Source: Microbispora rosea (GTDB lineage: Bacteria > Actinomycetota > Actinomycetes > Streptosporangiales > Streptosporangiaceae). From it: a stretch of 40,069 nucleotides of DNA. Position 1 is the first letter of the stretch. Each line of letters starts with the position of its first letter. The notes under the pieces are model-generated. The model searched no databases and was not told where the DNA came from. It worked only from the letters and a program-made list of their open reading frames with translations. Position numbers and translations under genes: made by a program. Positions 16,338 through 25,589 of the stretch are shown here, piece by piece. The stretch is taken from contig NZ_FTNI01000048.1 in assembly GCF_900156315.1 (NCBI RefSeq), positions 1-40,069 of the forward strand. Direction: 5' to 3'.

Positions 16338-17969
16338 TCACACGGTCGGCGCGGCGGGCGACTGCCGGGCTGCCTCCTCCATGGCGGCGCGCACGTCGAT
16401 AGGCGTCCACCAGGGCGTGAGGCCGAGGTCCTCGGCGATGATGCGGGACACGATGTAGCCGGCACCACCGGAGATCGCGCCGCCCGGATGCGTGGGCGAC
16501 CCTGCCATGTAGAGGTTCGAGATCGGTGTGCGGTAGCCGAAGTGGTTCCACATGCTCTGGTCGCCGCCGAACGAGCCCACGAAGATGTCACCCTCGACCA
16601 TGTTGGTGATCTCCTTCGTGTAGTCGTTGGGCGTGTAGGTCCACGCGTGGACGATGTTGTCGTCGGTGAGGTTCGGGGCGTACTCTCGCCACTTGTCGAT
16701 CACCTTGCGGGTGATCTCCTCCTTGACGGGCTCGATGTTCTCCGGGTCCCCGCCGGGCGCGTAGGGCATCGCGTACCAGGCGTACGCTGTCGAGCCGCCT
16801 TCCGGCGCCTGCGACGGGTCGAAGGCCGTGATGTTGCCGGTGCCGAACGACACGAGGTCGGGAATGCGGCCCTCGGCGACCTGCTGGTGCAGGCCGAACA
16901 GGTCCTCCATGGTCTCCGCGCCGACGTTGTACTTCAGTGACTTGTGGAGCGCCGGGTTGGTGTCCGAGCCGACGTAGCGCGGCGCCTCCTTGAGCGCGAG
17001 GTGGACGCCGAACAGGCCCCAGGCCGTCTGCTTGAAGTTGTCGATCTTCTTGAGGTACTCGGCCGGCAGTTGGTCGCGGCCGACGAGCTTGTTCCAGGTC
17101 TGGGGGACGTCGATGCAGCTCGCCACGAACTGCCGGGCCTTGAACGAGCGACCGTCGGTCAGCTCGATGCCGGTGGCGCGGCCGCCGTCCACGACGATGC
17201 GCGCCGCCTCGGCCTTGTTGATGAAGGTGCCACCCGCGCGGATGAACTGCTCCATCAGGCCGCGGGCGAGGTTCCAGCTGCCGCCGACGCAGACCTGGTA
17301 GCCGGCCGACAGGTCGAAGCCGCGGACGGCGGCGCCCATCGGGCTCTTCTCCGAGACGGCGTCGTAGAGGACGGTGCCGAAGAGCGAGAGCTTGAACAGC
17401 ATGAGGAGCTGGACCTTCTCGTTCTCGAACAACTCCTTCACGAGGTCGAGCGGCTGGCGCTCGATGATCTGGAGGAAGTCGCGACCGATCTCGCTCTTCT
17501 CCAGCAGTGCCACACGCTCGGCCTCGGCCAGCGGCTCGGAGTAGCGCTCGGCCAGGAAGATCGCGTTGCTGATCTTCTCCGAGCGCCGGTTCCACTCGCG
17601 GAAGGTCTCGGCGTCCTTCTTGGAGAACTGCGCGATCGAGGCGATCGTCTCCTCCGCGTCACGGGAGATGACCAGCGACGAGCCGTCGAGATGCGGCTGC
17701 GCGAACTCGTACTGCGGGGTCACGTAGTCGACCGTGGCCGAGAGGCCCAGGTCCTTGTACCAGGGCGTCTCGGTGATGTTGAAGTGGTTGATCGAGTGCG
17801 GGTTCTGGTAGAAGCCCGGCGGGCCCGGCTCGATGGTGCTCAGTCCCCCGCCGTACTGCAGCCGGCGCTCCAGCACAGCGATCTTGAGCCCGAGCTTCGA
17901 CAGGTAGGTGCCCAGGATCAGCCCGTGCTGGCCGGCGCCGATGATGAGGCCGTCGTAGGTGTCAGACAT
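16338..17969 (-). CDS. CrtI-like NAD(P)/FAD-dependent oxidoreductase
   Basis: This is a 543-aa flavoprotein of the phytoene-desaturase-like superfamily. The N-terminal dinucleotide-binding motif is GLIIGAGQHGLILGTYLSKLG (residues about 6-26) with the acidic end of the second strand at VLERR. The C-terminal FAD motif is ISNLYMAGSPTHPGGAISGG. Enzymes of this group desaturate, isomerise or oxidise hydrophobic substrates; there are no other carotenoid genes, so a carotenoid role is unlikely. The ATG at 17969 has GAGGAG 10 nt upstream. It is divergent from an SDR/decarboxylase pair across 161 bp and lies upstream of another SDR, fitting a role in the catabolic island. The exact reaction is unknown. 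Confidence 0.75.
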   Translation of the reverse strand: MSDTYDGLIIGAGQHGLILGTYLSKLGLKIAVLERRLQYGGGLSTIEPGPPGFYQNPHSINHFNITETPWYKDLGLSATVDYVTPQYEFAQPHLDGSSLVISRDAEETIASIAQFSKKDAETFREWNRRSEKISNAIFLAERYSEPLAEAERVALLEKSEIGRDFLQIIERQPLDLVKELFENEKVQLLMLFKLSLFGTVLYDAVSEKSPMGAAVRGFDLSAGYQVCVGGSWNLARGLMEQFIRAGGTFINKAEAARIVVDGGRATGIELTDGRSFKARQFVASCIDVPQTWNKLVGRDQLPAEYLKKIDNFKQTAWGLFGVHLALKEAPRYVGSDTNPALHKSLKYNVGAETMEDLFGLHQQVAEGRIPDLVSFGTGNITAFDPSQAPEGGSTAYAWYAMPYAPGGDPENIEPVKEEITRKVIDKWREYAPNLTDDNIVHAWTYTPNDYTKEITNMVEGDIFVGSFGGDQSMWNHFGYRTPISNLYMAGSPTHPGGAISGGAGYIVSRIIAEDLGLTPWWTPIDVRAAMEEAARQSPAAPTV

Positions 17970-18130
17970 GGTGCGCTTCTCCTCTTGGCTCTGCGGCCGG
18001 GTTGCGCTGAACGTCGAGTGTTCGGATAGGCGGAATGCTAGACCGCAGCGTCGAACGCCTGTCATGCTAGGTGTCGTCTCGAGAAGCGGTCAAGAAGCAC
18101 GTCCGACTTCTCCGATGTGGAAGGAATCCC

Positions 18131-18898
18131 ATGAGTCGAAGCGGAGTGCTCGCGGACCGGGTGGGTGTCATCACCGGGTCCGGCCAGGGCATCGGAAGAG
18201 AGTTCGCGGAGGCGTTCGCCGCGGCCGGCGCCACCGTCGTGGTCGCCGACCTCGACGGCGAGAACGCCGAAAAGGTGGCGGCGCAGCTGCGCGGCGGGGG
18301 CGCTCAGGCGCTCGGGCTCGGGGTCGACGTCTCCGACGAGACCGCCGTCACGCGCATGGTCGAGGCGGCCGTCGCCGAGTTCGGGCGCATCGACGTGCTC
18401 GTCAACGGTGCGGCGATCTTCTCCACCCTCACCATGAAGCCGTTCGAGGAGATCGGCGCCGACGAGTGGCGCAAGGTGATCGACGTCAACGTCAACGGCG
18501 TCTTCCTGTGCTGCCGCGCGGTCAGCGCGACGATGCGGGCCCAGGGCTCCGGCACGATCGTCAACATCTCCTCCTCGACCGTGCTCGGCGGACGCCCGAA
18601 CTACCTGCACTACGTGACGTCCAAGGCCGCGGTCGTCGGCATGACCCGCTCGCTCGCCCGCGAGCTCGGTCCCGCCGGGATCAACGTCAACGTGATCATG
18701 CCCGGGTCCGTGGAGACCGGGATCCCGCGTGACTCCGCCCGCCCCGAGGCCGTCGAGCAGATCGTCGGCAACCAGGCGCTGAAGCGGCGGATCGTCTCCG
18801 CCGACATCGCCGGTGCTGCCGTCTTCCTCGCCTCGGACGCAGCCTCGATGATCACCGGTCAGAGCCTGGTCGTCGACGGAGGGATGAACTTCCTGTGA
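18131..18898 (+). CDS. Short-chain dehydrogenase/reductase (SDR)
   Basis: This is a 255-aa classical SDR with TGSGQGIG (15-22), Asp 40 selecting NAD (VVADLDGEN), an NGAA variant of the NNAG motif (92-95), catalytic Ser 147/148, Tyr 161 and Lys 165 (YVTSK), and the usual C-terminal ITGQSLVVDGGMNF. The ATG at 18131 has GGAAGGA 5-11 nt upstream. The stop overlaps the start of the decarboxylase-like gene (GTGA), so the two are translationally coupled and probably act on consecutive intermediates. An SDR oxidising a cis-dihydrodiol or cyclic alcohol before decarboxylation is a reasonable guess, not shown by the sequence. Confidence 0.85.
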   Translation: MSRSGVLADRVGVITGSGQGIGREFAEAFAAAGATVVVADLDGENAEKVAAQLRGGGAQALGLGVDVSDETAVTRMVEAAVAEFGRIDVLVNGAAIFSTLTMKPFEEIGADEWRKVIDVNVNGVFLCCRAVSATMRAQGSGTIVNISSSTVLGGRPNYLHYVTSKAAVVGMTRSLARELGPAGINVNVIMPGSVETGIPRDSARPEAVEQIVGNQALKRRIVSADIAGAAVFLASDAASMITGQSLVVDGGMNFL

Positions 18899-19887
18899 GC
18901 CGCAATATCGACCTGACCCTGGCCATCAACGACTCCGACCAGGTCCGCGACCTGGCCTCGGGCAAGGTCACCGTCAACGGGGTGGACCTGCGGGTCACCT
19001 ACCACGAGGTGGAGGAGATCTTCTTCCGCTTCACCAAGTTCCGCGAGTGGGAGATCAGCGAGATGTCGCTGGGCAAGTACTGCTCGCTGCGCGGCGCCGG
19101 GGACGACTCCGTTGTGGGCCTGCCCGTCTTTCCCTCCCGCGCGTTCCGCCACTCCGGCATCTACGTGCGTGCCGACGGTCCGGTCGACGACCCGGCCGCT
19201 CTGGCCGGTGCGCGGATCGGCTTCCCGGAGTGGACCGTGACCGCCACGGTCTACCAGCGCGCGCTCCTGCAGCACGAGTTCGGCCTGGACCTCACCGCGA
19301 TCGACTGGGTCCAGGGCGGCATCAACGCACCGGGCCGGATCGAGACGCTGCCGGTCGGGCTTCCCGACGGCATCACCGTGCGGGCGGAGCGCGAGCGCTC
19401 CCTCAACCAGATGCTGATCGACGGCGACCTGGACGCGGTGATCGTGCCGCACACCCCCGACGCCGCGACCGACGGCTCCCGGCGGGTGGTCCAGCTCTTC
19501 TCCGATGTGCGCTCCGTCGAGGAGGAGTACTACCGGCGGACGGGGATCTTCCCGATCATGCACGTGCTGGTTGTGCGCAAGGACGTGTTCGAGCGCTACC
19601 CGTGGATCGGGCCGAACCTGGTCACCGCCTTCACGCAGGCCAAGGACAACAGCATCGCCCGCATGCTCAGCGGCACGGCCCCGCACGTGCCGGTGCCGTG
19701 GGGTGCGACCACGGCCGGCATCGCGGCCGACATCTTCGGCGGCGACATGTGGCCCTACGGGGTCGAGGCCAACCGCACGACGCTCGATGCCTTCACCACC
19801 TACGCCGCCGAGCAGCGCCTGACCGCCACCAAGCTGGCCGTCGCGGACCTGTTCCCCGCCTCGGTGCTGCAGAGCCACGTGATCTGA
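18895..19887 (+). CDS. 4,5-dihydroxyphthalate decarboxylase-like protein
   Basis: This is a 330-aa protein starting at GTG 18895, overlapping the SDR stop. It matches the 4,5-dihydroxyphthalate decarboxylase (Pht5/OphC-like) family: an opening LTLAINDSDQVRDLASGKVT V, the segment KYCSLRGAGDDSVVGLPVFP SRAFRHSGIYV, GARIGFPEWTVTATVYQRAL LQHEFGLDL, and the C-terminal WGATTAGIAADIFGGDMWPYG. Fold and length resemble periplasmic binding proteins, but there is no signal peptide, so a cytoplasmic enzyme is expected. Known members remove a carboxylate from dihydroxylated aromatic diacids. Since no phthalate dioxygenase is nearby, the true substrate may be another vicinal or beta-oxo ring acid. Confidence 0.8.
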   Translation: MSRNIDLTLAINDSDQVRDLASGKVTVNGVDLRVTYHEVEEIFFRFTKFREWEISEMSLGKYCSLRGAGDDSVVGLPVFPSRAFRHSGIYVRADGPVDDPAALAGARIGFPEWTVTATVYQRALLQHEFGLDLTAIDWVQGGINAPGRIETLPVGLPDGITVRAERERSLNQMLIDGDLDAVIVPHTPDAATDGSRRVVQLFSDVRSVEEEYYRRTGIFPIMHVLVVRKDVFERYPWIGPNLVTAFTQAKDNSIARMLSGTAPHVPVPWGATTAGIAADIFGGDMWPYGVEANRTTLDAFTTYAAEQRLTATKLAVADLFPASVLQSHVI

Positions 19888-19896
19888 TCGTTCACA

Positions 19897-19938
19897 GGAA
19901 CGACGACAGGGCCGCCGAGGCGACTCTGTCGTCGTTCC
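19897..19938. terminator. Bidirectional terminator between convergent operons
   Basis: Perfect 13-bp arms GGAACGACGACAG (19897-19909) and CTGTCGTCGTTCC (19926-19938) enclose a 16-nt loop. It sits in the 84-bp gap where the decarboxylase-like gene (+) and the OYE-like gene (-) converge, 9 bp after the first stop. Confidence 0.75.
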
Positions 19939-19971
19939 GGGAGCCGTACGCCGGGGCGGACGGCGCGCGGG

Positions 19972-21944
19972 TCAGATCATCGCGCCGAAGCGCCGGCCCT
20001 CCAGCACCGCGTGGGTGATCCGTCTCGGCGCGAGGGCGTCACCGATGACGTACGCCTCGCCCTCGTCGCCGGCCGGGACCGGGTTGGCGACCCGGCCGAT
20101 CGCGGTGACGACCGCGCCGGCCGGGATCTCCCCGGCCGCGCCGCTGAAGACCTGCTCGGTGTGCACCACGCCCTTGCTCCACGCGGTCACCGCGGTCATC
20201 GAGACGAACTCCACCCCCAGCTTCGAGAGCCGGGACAGCAGCCCGCTCAGCGAACGAGGCTCGACGTCCTCACCGTGCGCGTGACGCTCGGTGAGCAGCC
20301 ACACGCGCCGGCCCTTACCGGCCAGCAACTCCGCGGCGATGAACGGCTCCAGATGCGTCTCGGGACCACCCACGACGACCACGGGCACGTCGGCCGGCGG
20401 CCGACCAGCAGGTCGGAGGTGGTCAGCACCGGCGCGTCGACTGGGAACGGCGCCGTCAGCGGCTCCGCGCCCACCGCCCAGATCACCTTGTCGGGGGCGA
20501 GCTCGGCGAGGGTCTCCTCGTTCGCCTCCGTGCCCGGCCGGAAGTCCACACCGGTCGCCCGGACATCGCGTTCGAGCTGGCCGACCAGTGCCGACCACTC
20601 CTCCAGCATGGGGGACGCCACCAGGCGCCGCAGCGTACCGCCCACGGCGTCTTCGCGGTCGAGGAGGATCACCTCGTGCCCGCGTTCGGCGGCCTTCGCC
20701 GCGGCGGTCGCTCCAGCAGGCCCGGCGCCGACCACGACGATCCGTTTCGGCGACTCCGGCGCCGAGCCCGCGTGGAAGCCCTCGCGACCCGCATCCGGAT
20801 TGACCGGACACGACAGCGGGACCCGCACGCACTCGTTGCAGCCGATGCAGAGGGCGATCTCCTCGCCGCGACCCGAGACCGCCTTGGCGGCGAAGTCCGG
20901 GTCGGCGATGTAGGCCCGCGCGGCGCCGATCAGGTCGGCGTCGCCCTGCTCGAGGATCTCCCGCGCGAACGCGGCGGTGGTGATCCGGCCGGTCACCAGG
21001 AGCGGCCGCTCGAGGCCGGCCTCGGCCAGCGCGGTGCGGATCGCCCGGGCGCCGTCGACGGCAGGACCGTGCGCGGTGAGCCAGGGACTGGTGTACGGAG
21101 TGCTCGGCCGGCCGTTGCGCAGTCCGTTGTGGTTGCCGATCGAGACCGACAGGTAGTCGAGGTACGGCGCGATGTCGCAGGCGATCCTCGCCGACATCTC
21201 CGGAGTGAGCCCGCCCTCGATCTCCTCGCTGACCTGCAGCCGCAGCCCGAGCAGTGGCGTCGAGCCGATCCGCTCGCGAACCCGCTCCAGCAGGCGCACC
21301 AGCAGGGTGGAGCCGGCGGCCCACTCGTCGGTGCGGCGGTTGTAGTACGGCGAGATGAAGCGGTTGAGCAGGTAGCCGTGGCCGGCGTGCAGCTCGACCC
21401 CGTCGAATCCGTTGGCCGCGATGGAGCCCGCGTTGCCGACGTACCCCTCGATCAGGTTGCCGATCTCGGTGCCGCTGAGTGCGTGCGGCACCGTGCCGAA
21501 CTCGTCGCCGCGCAGAGCGGACGGCGCCAGCGCCGGCGAGAAGCTGTCCCAGGACCGCTCCGCGCCGGGGTGGTGGATCTGGCCGATCGCCACGGCGCCG
21601 TGCCGCTGCACCGTGTTGGCGAAGCCCGCGAAGACGTCACCGAGGCCGGCGAGCAGCTTCGTCTCGTACCGCTCGTCGCGCGGGTGGTACGGCACGCCGT
21701 CCTGATCACCGCGCGCGCCCTCGAGGCCCGCGACGATGTCGGGCGGGTAGACCGGCATGTTCATCACGCCCATACCCGCGGGCAGGATGGCCATGGCGAC
21801 ACCGGCCTCCGCACGCCGGCTCAGGTACGCCGGCAGCCGCCCCGCACCCAGGCGTCCCAGGTGCGGGGTCATCACCATCCGGTTGCGGAGGGTGCGGGAG
21901 CCGATCCGCAGGGGCTGCGCGAGCAGGTCCGCGGACGTGCTCAA
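19972..21944 (-). pseudogene. Old Yellow Enzyme / 2,4-dienoyl-CoA reductase-like flavoenzyme, frameshifted
   Basis: The N-terminal about 340 residues form an FMN TIM barrel (ELHAGHGYLLNRFISPYYNR; LLVTGRITTAAFA). Next comes a 4Fe-4S cysteine cluster in LCIGCNECVRVPLSCPVNPD, then an FAD-binding part (RIVVVGAGPAGATAAAKAAE RGHEV). This is the layout of 2,4-dienoyl-CoA reductase and trimethylamine dehydrogenase relatives. Near 20391-20404 the frame breaks: SDLLVGR continues into unrelated sequence, while the next frame resumes with PPADVPVVVVGGPETHLEPF and runs to a proper end at 19972. The span of 1973 nt is one base short of whole codons, fitting a single-base loss, either real or a sequencing error. 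The TTG at 21944 overlaps the stop of the gene before it. It could reduce ring double bonds. Confidence 0.8.
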
Positions 21945-23554
21945 CGGGCGAGCGCCTTCGCGCTGAGGTAGCCGTAGGTCATGCCGGCCGCCAGCGTCGC
22001 GCCGGCACCGGGGTAACCGGGACCGAACGGGCTCGCGGCCACGTTGCCGGCGGCGTAGAGCCCCTTGATCGTGCCGCCGTCCGCCGCCAGCACGTTGCCC
22101 GTGGTGTCGGTCTGCGGGCCGCCGTTGGTGCCCAGCGCGCCGAGGAGCACCTCGACGGCGTAGTACGGGCCGCCTTCGAGCGGGCGCAGGTTGCGGTGCG
22201 GCGTCACGCGGGCGTCACCGCGATAGGAGTCGTAGGTCGACTCGCCGCGGTGGAACTCGATGTCGACGCCGGTGGCGGCGTAGTCGTTGTACCGCTTCAT
22301 CTGGTCGAGGAAGCCGTCCTTGTCGATGCCCAGCTTGCCGGCCAGCTCCTCGTAGGAGTCCGCGACCGTGAACCAGCTCGGGGTCGGCGTCTCCGGGGTC
22401 ACCGTGGCCACGGAGTAGGAGTCCCGGAAGCGCTGGTCGAAGATCAGCCAGCAGGGCTGGTTCGCGTACGCGTAGGCCTGCGGGTCGAAGTTCGCCAGCG
22501 CCTTGCCCATGTCGTTGTAGTTCATCGCCTCGTCGACGAAGCGGCGGCCGGACTTGTTGACGATGATGCCGCCCGGCAGTGCCCGCAGACTGCTGGTGGG
22601 CCGGTAGAGCGGGGCGCCGTCATAGCTGTCGCCCTTGACGTAGATCGAGGGGCTCCACCAGGCCTGATTCATGTTGCCGAGCATCGCGCCGGCGCCCATG
22701 GCCATGATCAGGCCGTCACCGGTGTTGTGCGGCGGGCTGGACGGAGCGGTGAGCGGTGCGCCGAGGAACTGGTCGACCAGCGTCTTGTTCCACTCGAACC
22801 CACCGCTGGCGAGGACGACGCCACGCCGGGCGCGCAGCTCCTGCTCGACGCCCTCGTGCTCGACGACGACGCCCGCGACGGAACCGTCCGCCCCGCGGAT
22901 CAGCCGCCGCGCCGGGGTGTCGGTGTGCAGCGTGACGCCCTTGCTCTGGCAGCCGTGCAGCAGGGCGCCCACGAGCGCGGCGCCCATGCCGACGATGCCC
23001 TTGCTGACCCGGTCGGCGACCAGGGCCCAGTCCCAGCGGTCGAGAGTGTCCTGGCCCCACTCGTCGACCTCGAGGCGCGTGATCGGCACGCCGCTGTGCG
23101 CCTGACGCAGCTTGGGCTGCAGGTCGCCGAGCAGGGTGGTGTCGAACAGGTCGCCCTGCAGGGTCCGGCCGCCGCCGGCCATGGCGCCGGCCATGTCGGG
23201 CTGGTAGTCGGGGTGGTGCGGGTTCGCCTCGAACGAGATGCCCGTGAGCGCGACGACCTCGTCGAGCATCGGGTTCACCGTGTCGACGAAGATCGTGTAG
23301 CGCTCCTCCTCGACGCGGCCCATCGTGATGGTCTTCAGATACGCGAGCGCGTCCTCACGGCTGTCCGTACGGCCGAGGTCGGCCAGCCAGCGGTTGCAGG
23401 GCGCCCAGATCGAGCCGCCGGAGACGACACTCGTGCCACCGAAAACGCCGGCCTTCTCGACGACGGTGACGCTCAACCCGGCGTCGGCCGCGATCAGCGC
23501 GGCAGTCAGCCCTGAGGCACCGGAGCCCACGACGACGACATCGGCTTCGTTCAT
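21941..23554 (-). CDS. FAD-binding dehydrogenase, KstD / fumarate reductase flavoprotein family
   Basis: This is a 537-aa flavoprotein. It begins with the dinucleotide motif VVVVGSGASGLTAALIAADA GLSVTVVEK and the GGTSVVSGGSIWAPCN loop typical of 3-ketosteroid delta-1-dehydrogenase and related fumarate-reductase-like enzymes. The C-terminal part GPYYAVEVLLGALGTNGGP and GLYAAGNVAASPFGPGYPGA GATLA close the FAD site. Such enzymes introduce or remove a C=C bond next to a carbonyl. The ATG at 23554 has AAGGAG 9 nt upstream. The gene follows oppF by 29 bp and overlaps the OYE-like gene, so all are one transcript. A pair of dehydrogenase plus ene-reductase fits remodelling of a cyclic enone; the substrate is unknown and a steroid is only one option. 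Confidence 0.8.
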   Translation of the reverse strand: MNEADVVVVGSGASGLTAALIAADAGLSVTVVEKAGVFGGTSVVSGGSIWAPCNRWLADLGRTDSREDALAYLKTITMGRVEEERYTIFVDTVNPMLDEVVALTGISFEANPHHPDYQPDMAGAMAGGGRTLQGDLFDTTLLGDLQPKLRQAHSGVPITRLEVDEWGQDTLDRWDWALVADRVSKGIVGMGAALVGALLHGCQSKGVTLHTDTPARRLIRGADGSVAGVVVEHEGVEQELRARRGVVLASGGFEWNKTLVDQFLGAPLTAPSSPPHNTGDGLIMAMGAGAMLGNMNQAWWSPSIYVKGDSYDGAPLYRPTSSLRALPGGIIVNKSGRRFVDEAMNYNDMGKALANFDPQAYAYANQPCWLIFDQRFRDSYSVATVTPETPTPSWFTVADSYEELAGKLGIDKDGFLDQMKRYNDYAATGVDIEFHRGESTYDSYRGDARVTPHRNLRPLEGGPYYAVEVLLGALGTNGGPQTDTTGNVLAADGGTIKGLYAAGNVAASPFGPGYPGAGATLAAGMTYGYLSAKALAR

Positions 23555-23583
23555 GTTTCTCTTCTCCTTTGTGTCGCTGGTGG

Positions 23584-24579
23584 TCACGAGACGTGGTGGC
23601 AGGCGATGAACTGCCCGGGCCGCTTCTCCTCGAGCTGCGGTTCCTGCTGCGCGCACCGGTCGGTCGCCAGCGGGCAACGGGTACGGAACCGGCATCCGCT
23701 CGGTGGGTTCAGCGGTGAGGGCAGGTCCTGGGCGGCCCCGGCCACGGAGGGCTTGATCCGCTCCCCCGTCACCCGGGGCACCGAGGCGAGGAGGAGCTGG
23801 GTGTAGGGGTGGTGGACGGTTTCGCGATCGAGCGCCTCCACCTCGAGCACCTCGGCGACCTTGCCGAGGTACATGACGAGGATCCGGTCGCTGATGTTCT
23901 TCACGACGCCGAGGTCGTGGGAGATGAACATCATCGCCAGCCCGTGCTCGGCGCGGGTGCGCTTGAGCAGGTTGAGCATCTGGCTCTGGACCGAGACGTC
24001 GAGGCTGGCCAGGATCTCGTCGCAGATCAGCAGGCTGGGCCGCATCATCAGCGCCCGCGCGATCGAGACCCGCTGGCACTGGCCGCCCGAGAGCTCGTGC
24101 GGGTAGCGGTTCCAGACCGTCGCGGAGTCGAGGCCGACGTCGTCGAGCAGTTCACGCGTCCGCTCCTCCAGCGCACGGCGGTCGCCGCCACGGTGCCAGA
24201 TCTCGACGCCTTCCTGGACCAGGTCCTTGACCTTGCGCCGCGGGTTCAGCGACGCCATCGGGTCCTGGAAGATCAGCTGCATCGCCACCCGGGTCTCGCG
24301 AAGCTTCTTCGCCGACAGGCTGCCGAGCTCGGTGTCGTCGAGGTTGACGACACCGCTGTTCGGGGCGGGCAGGTGCATCACGGCGCGTGCGACGGTGGAT
24401 TTGCCGCAGCCCGACTCGCCGACGAACCCGACGGTCTCCGCCGGTGCGACGTCGAAGCTGATTCCGGACACGGCGTGGACGCGCCGGCCGCCCTTCGCGG
24501 GGAACTCGACCTGGAGATCCTCGACCCGGAGCAGGGTGCTGCCGGCTTCGCGCAGGTGGGTCTTCCCGGTCCCTGCCAT
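23584..24579 (-). CDS. Oligopeptide/dipeptide-type ABC transporter ATP-binding protein (OppF-like)
   Basis: This is a 331-aa ATPase: Walker A GESGCGKST (residues 54-62), Q-loop IFQDPMASLNPRR, signature ELSGGQCQR, Walker B LLICDEILASLDVSVQ and switch FISHDLG. The C-terminal oligopeptide-transporter extension with CRFRTRCPLATDRC is present and may hold an Fe-S cluster, as known for OppD/OppF relatives. The usual A-D-E-P-T-S-A-L-D stretch is changed to C-D-E-I-L-A-S-L-D, keeping the catalytic Glu. The ATG at 24579 overlaps the oppD stop by one base, with GGAGGTG upstream. It energises the importer encoded by the four genes before it. Confidence 0.9.
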   Translation of the reverse strand: MAGTGKTHLREAGSTLLRVEDLQVEFPAKGGRRVHAVSGISFDVAPAETVGFVGESGCGKSTVARAVMHLPAPNSGVVNLDDTELGSLSAKKLRETRVAMQLIFQDPMASLNPRRKVKDLVQEGVEIWHRGGDRRALEERTRELLDDVGLDSATVWNRYPHELSGGQCQRVSIARALMMRPSLLICDEILASLDVSVQSQMLNLLKRTRAEHGLAMMFISHDLGVVKNISDRILVMYLGKVAEVLEVEALDRETVHHPYTQLLLASVPRVTGERIKPSVAGAAQDLPSPLNPPSGCRFRTRCPLATDRCAQQEPQLEEKRPGQFIACHHVS

Positions 24580-25589
24580 CAGATGCTCACCTCCTTCGTG
24601 CTGCGGACCGCGTCGAGCGGGTAGAAGCAGGCGGCGCCGTGGGACGGAATGCCGCCGCTCTCCAGGGAGGGCTCCTCCTCCCTGCACCGGTCCTGGGCGA
24701 ACCGGCAACGGGGGGCGAACCGGCATCCCGGGAACCGGTGGGCCGGGTCCGGTGGACGGCCGGGGATCGACACCAGCTCCGCCCGTGCCGGGTTCTCCAG
24801 GTGTGGCTTGGCGTCGAGCAGTGCCTGCGAGTAGGGGTGCCGCTGGTGACGGAAGAAGTCCGACGACGCGGCCTCCTCCTGGATGCGTCCGGCGTACATG
24901 ACGGCGACCTTGTCGCTGCGGCCGGCGACAACGCCGAGGTCGTGGCTCACCAGGAGCATGGCCATGCCCTGCTCCTCGCAGAGCGTGCCGAGCAGATCGA
25001 GGACGTGCTTCTGGACGGTCACATCGAGCGCGGTGGTCGGTTCGTCGGCGATCAGCAGCTGGGGTCGGCAGGCCAGGGCGATGGCGATGCCGACGCGCTG
25101 TCGCATGCCGCCCGAGAGCTCGTGCGGGTACTGGCCGAACCGGCGGGCCGGGTCGGGGATGCGCACGGTGTCGAGCAGCTCGATCGCGCGCCGCCTGGCC
25201 TCCTGGCGGGAGATCGACTTGTCGTGCTGCCGCAGCGTCTCGGTGATGTGGACGCCGATCAGCTTGACCGGATTCAGGGAGCTGAGCGGGTCCTGGAAGA
25301 TCATCGCGATCCTGGCGCCCAGGTACGCCGCCCGCATCTTCTTGTCGGGGTTGGTGATGTCGACACCGTCGAAGAGCACCGACCCGGTGACCGTGGCGTT
25401 CGGCGCAGTGCTGGTGAGCCCCATGACGGTGCGTCCGAGGACGGACTTGCCGGATCCGGACTCGCCCACGATGCCGAGCGTCTGACCGCGCTCCAGATCG
25501 AAGGAGACCCGGTCGACCGACACGACTTCGCCACGTGAGGTGGTGAACGTCGTGGTCAGGTCACGTACGTGCAGCAACGGCCGGCTCAC
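24579..25589 (-). CDS. Oligopeptide/dipeptide-type ABC transporter ATP-binding protein (OppD-like)
   Basis: This is a 336-aa ATPase with Walker A GESGSGKS, Q-loop MIFQDPLSSLNPV, signature ELSGGMRQRVGIA, canonical Walker B LLIADEPTTALDVTVQ, switch LVSHDLG and the family's C-terminal cysteine extension CRFAPRCRFAQDRC. The GTG at 25589 overlaps the oppC stop (GTGA). It pairs with the OppF-like ATPase as a heterodimer. In this family the imported substrate is set by the binding protein; many such importers carry compounds other than peptides. Confidence 0.9.
   Translation of the reverse strand: MSRPLLHVRDLTTTFTTSRGEVVSVDRVSFDLERGQTLGIVGESGSGKSVLGRTVMGLTSTAPNATVTGSVLFDGVDITNPDKKMRAAYLGARIAMIFQDPLSSLNPVKLIGVHITETLRQHDKSISRQEARRRAIELLDTVRIPDPARRFGQYPHELSGGMRQRVGIAIALACRPQLLIADEPTTALDVTVQKHVLDLLGTLCEEQGMAMLLVSHDLGVVAGRSDKVAVMYAGRIQEEAASSDFFRHQRHPYSQALLDAKPHLENPARAELVSIPGRPPDPAHRFPGCRFAPRCRFAQDRCREEEPSLESGGIPSHGAACFYPLDAVRSTKEVSI

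Noticed and set aside
15479..16591. Long 370-aa N-terminal extension of the first SDR
   Set aside because: The extra 119 residues are Arg/Ser/Pro-rich and overlap the end of the CrtI-like gene; the ATG at 16234 has a good ribosome-binding site.
16338..17969. Carotenoid biosynthesis gene (phytoene desaturase)
   Set aside because: No phytoene synthase, cyclase or prenyl-synthase genes nearby; the neighbours are catabolic SDRs.
18030..18075. Two direct copies of ATGCTAG in the SDR/CrtI divergent region as an operator
   Set aside because: Only 7 bp long with no further symmetry; could be chance.
21479..23515. Long plus-strand open frame (678 aa)
   Set aside because: It lies opposite two well-supported flavoprotein genes and is Arg/Gly/Ala-rich with no family motifs, typical of antisense frames in GC-rich DNA.
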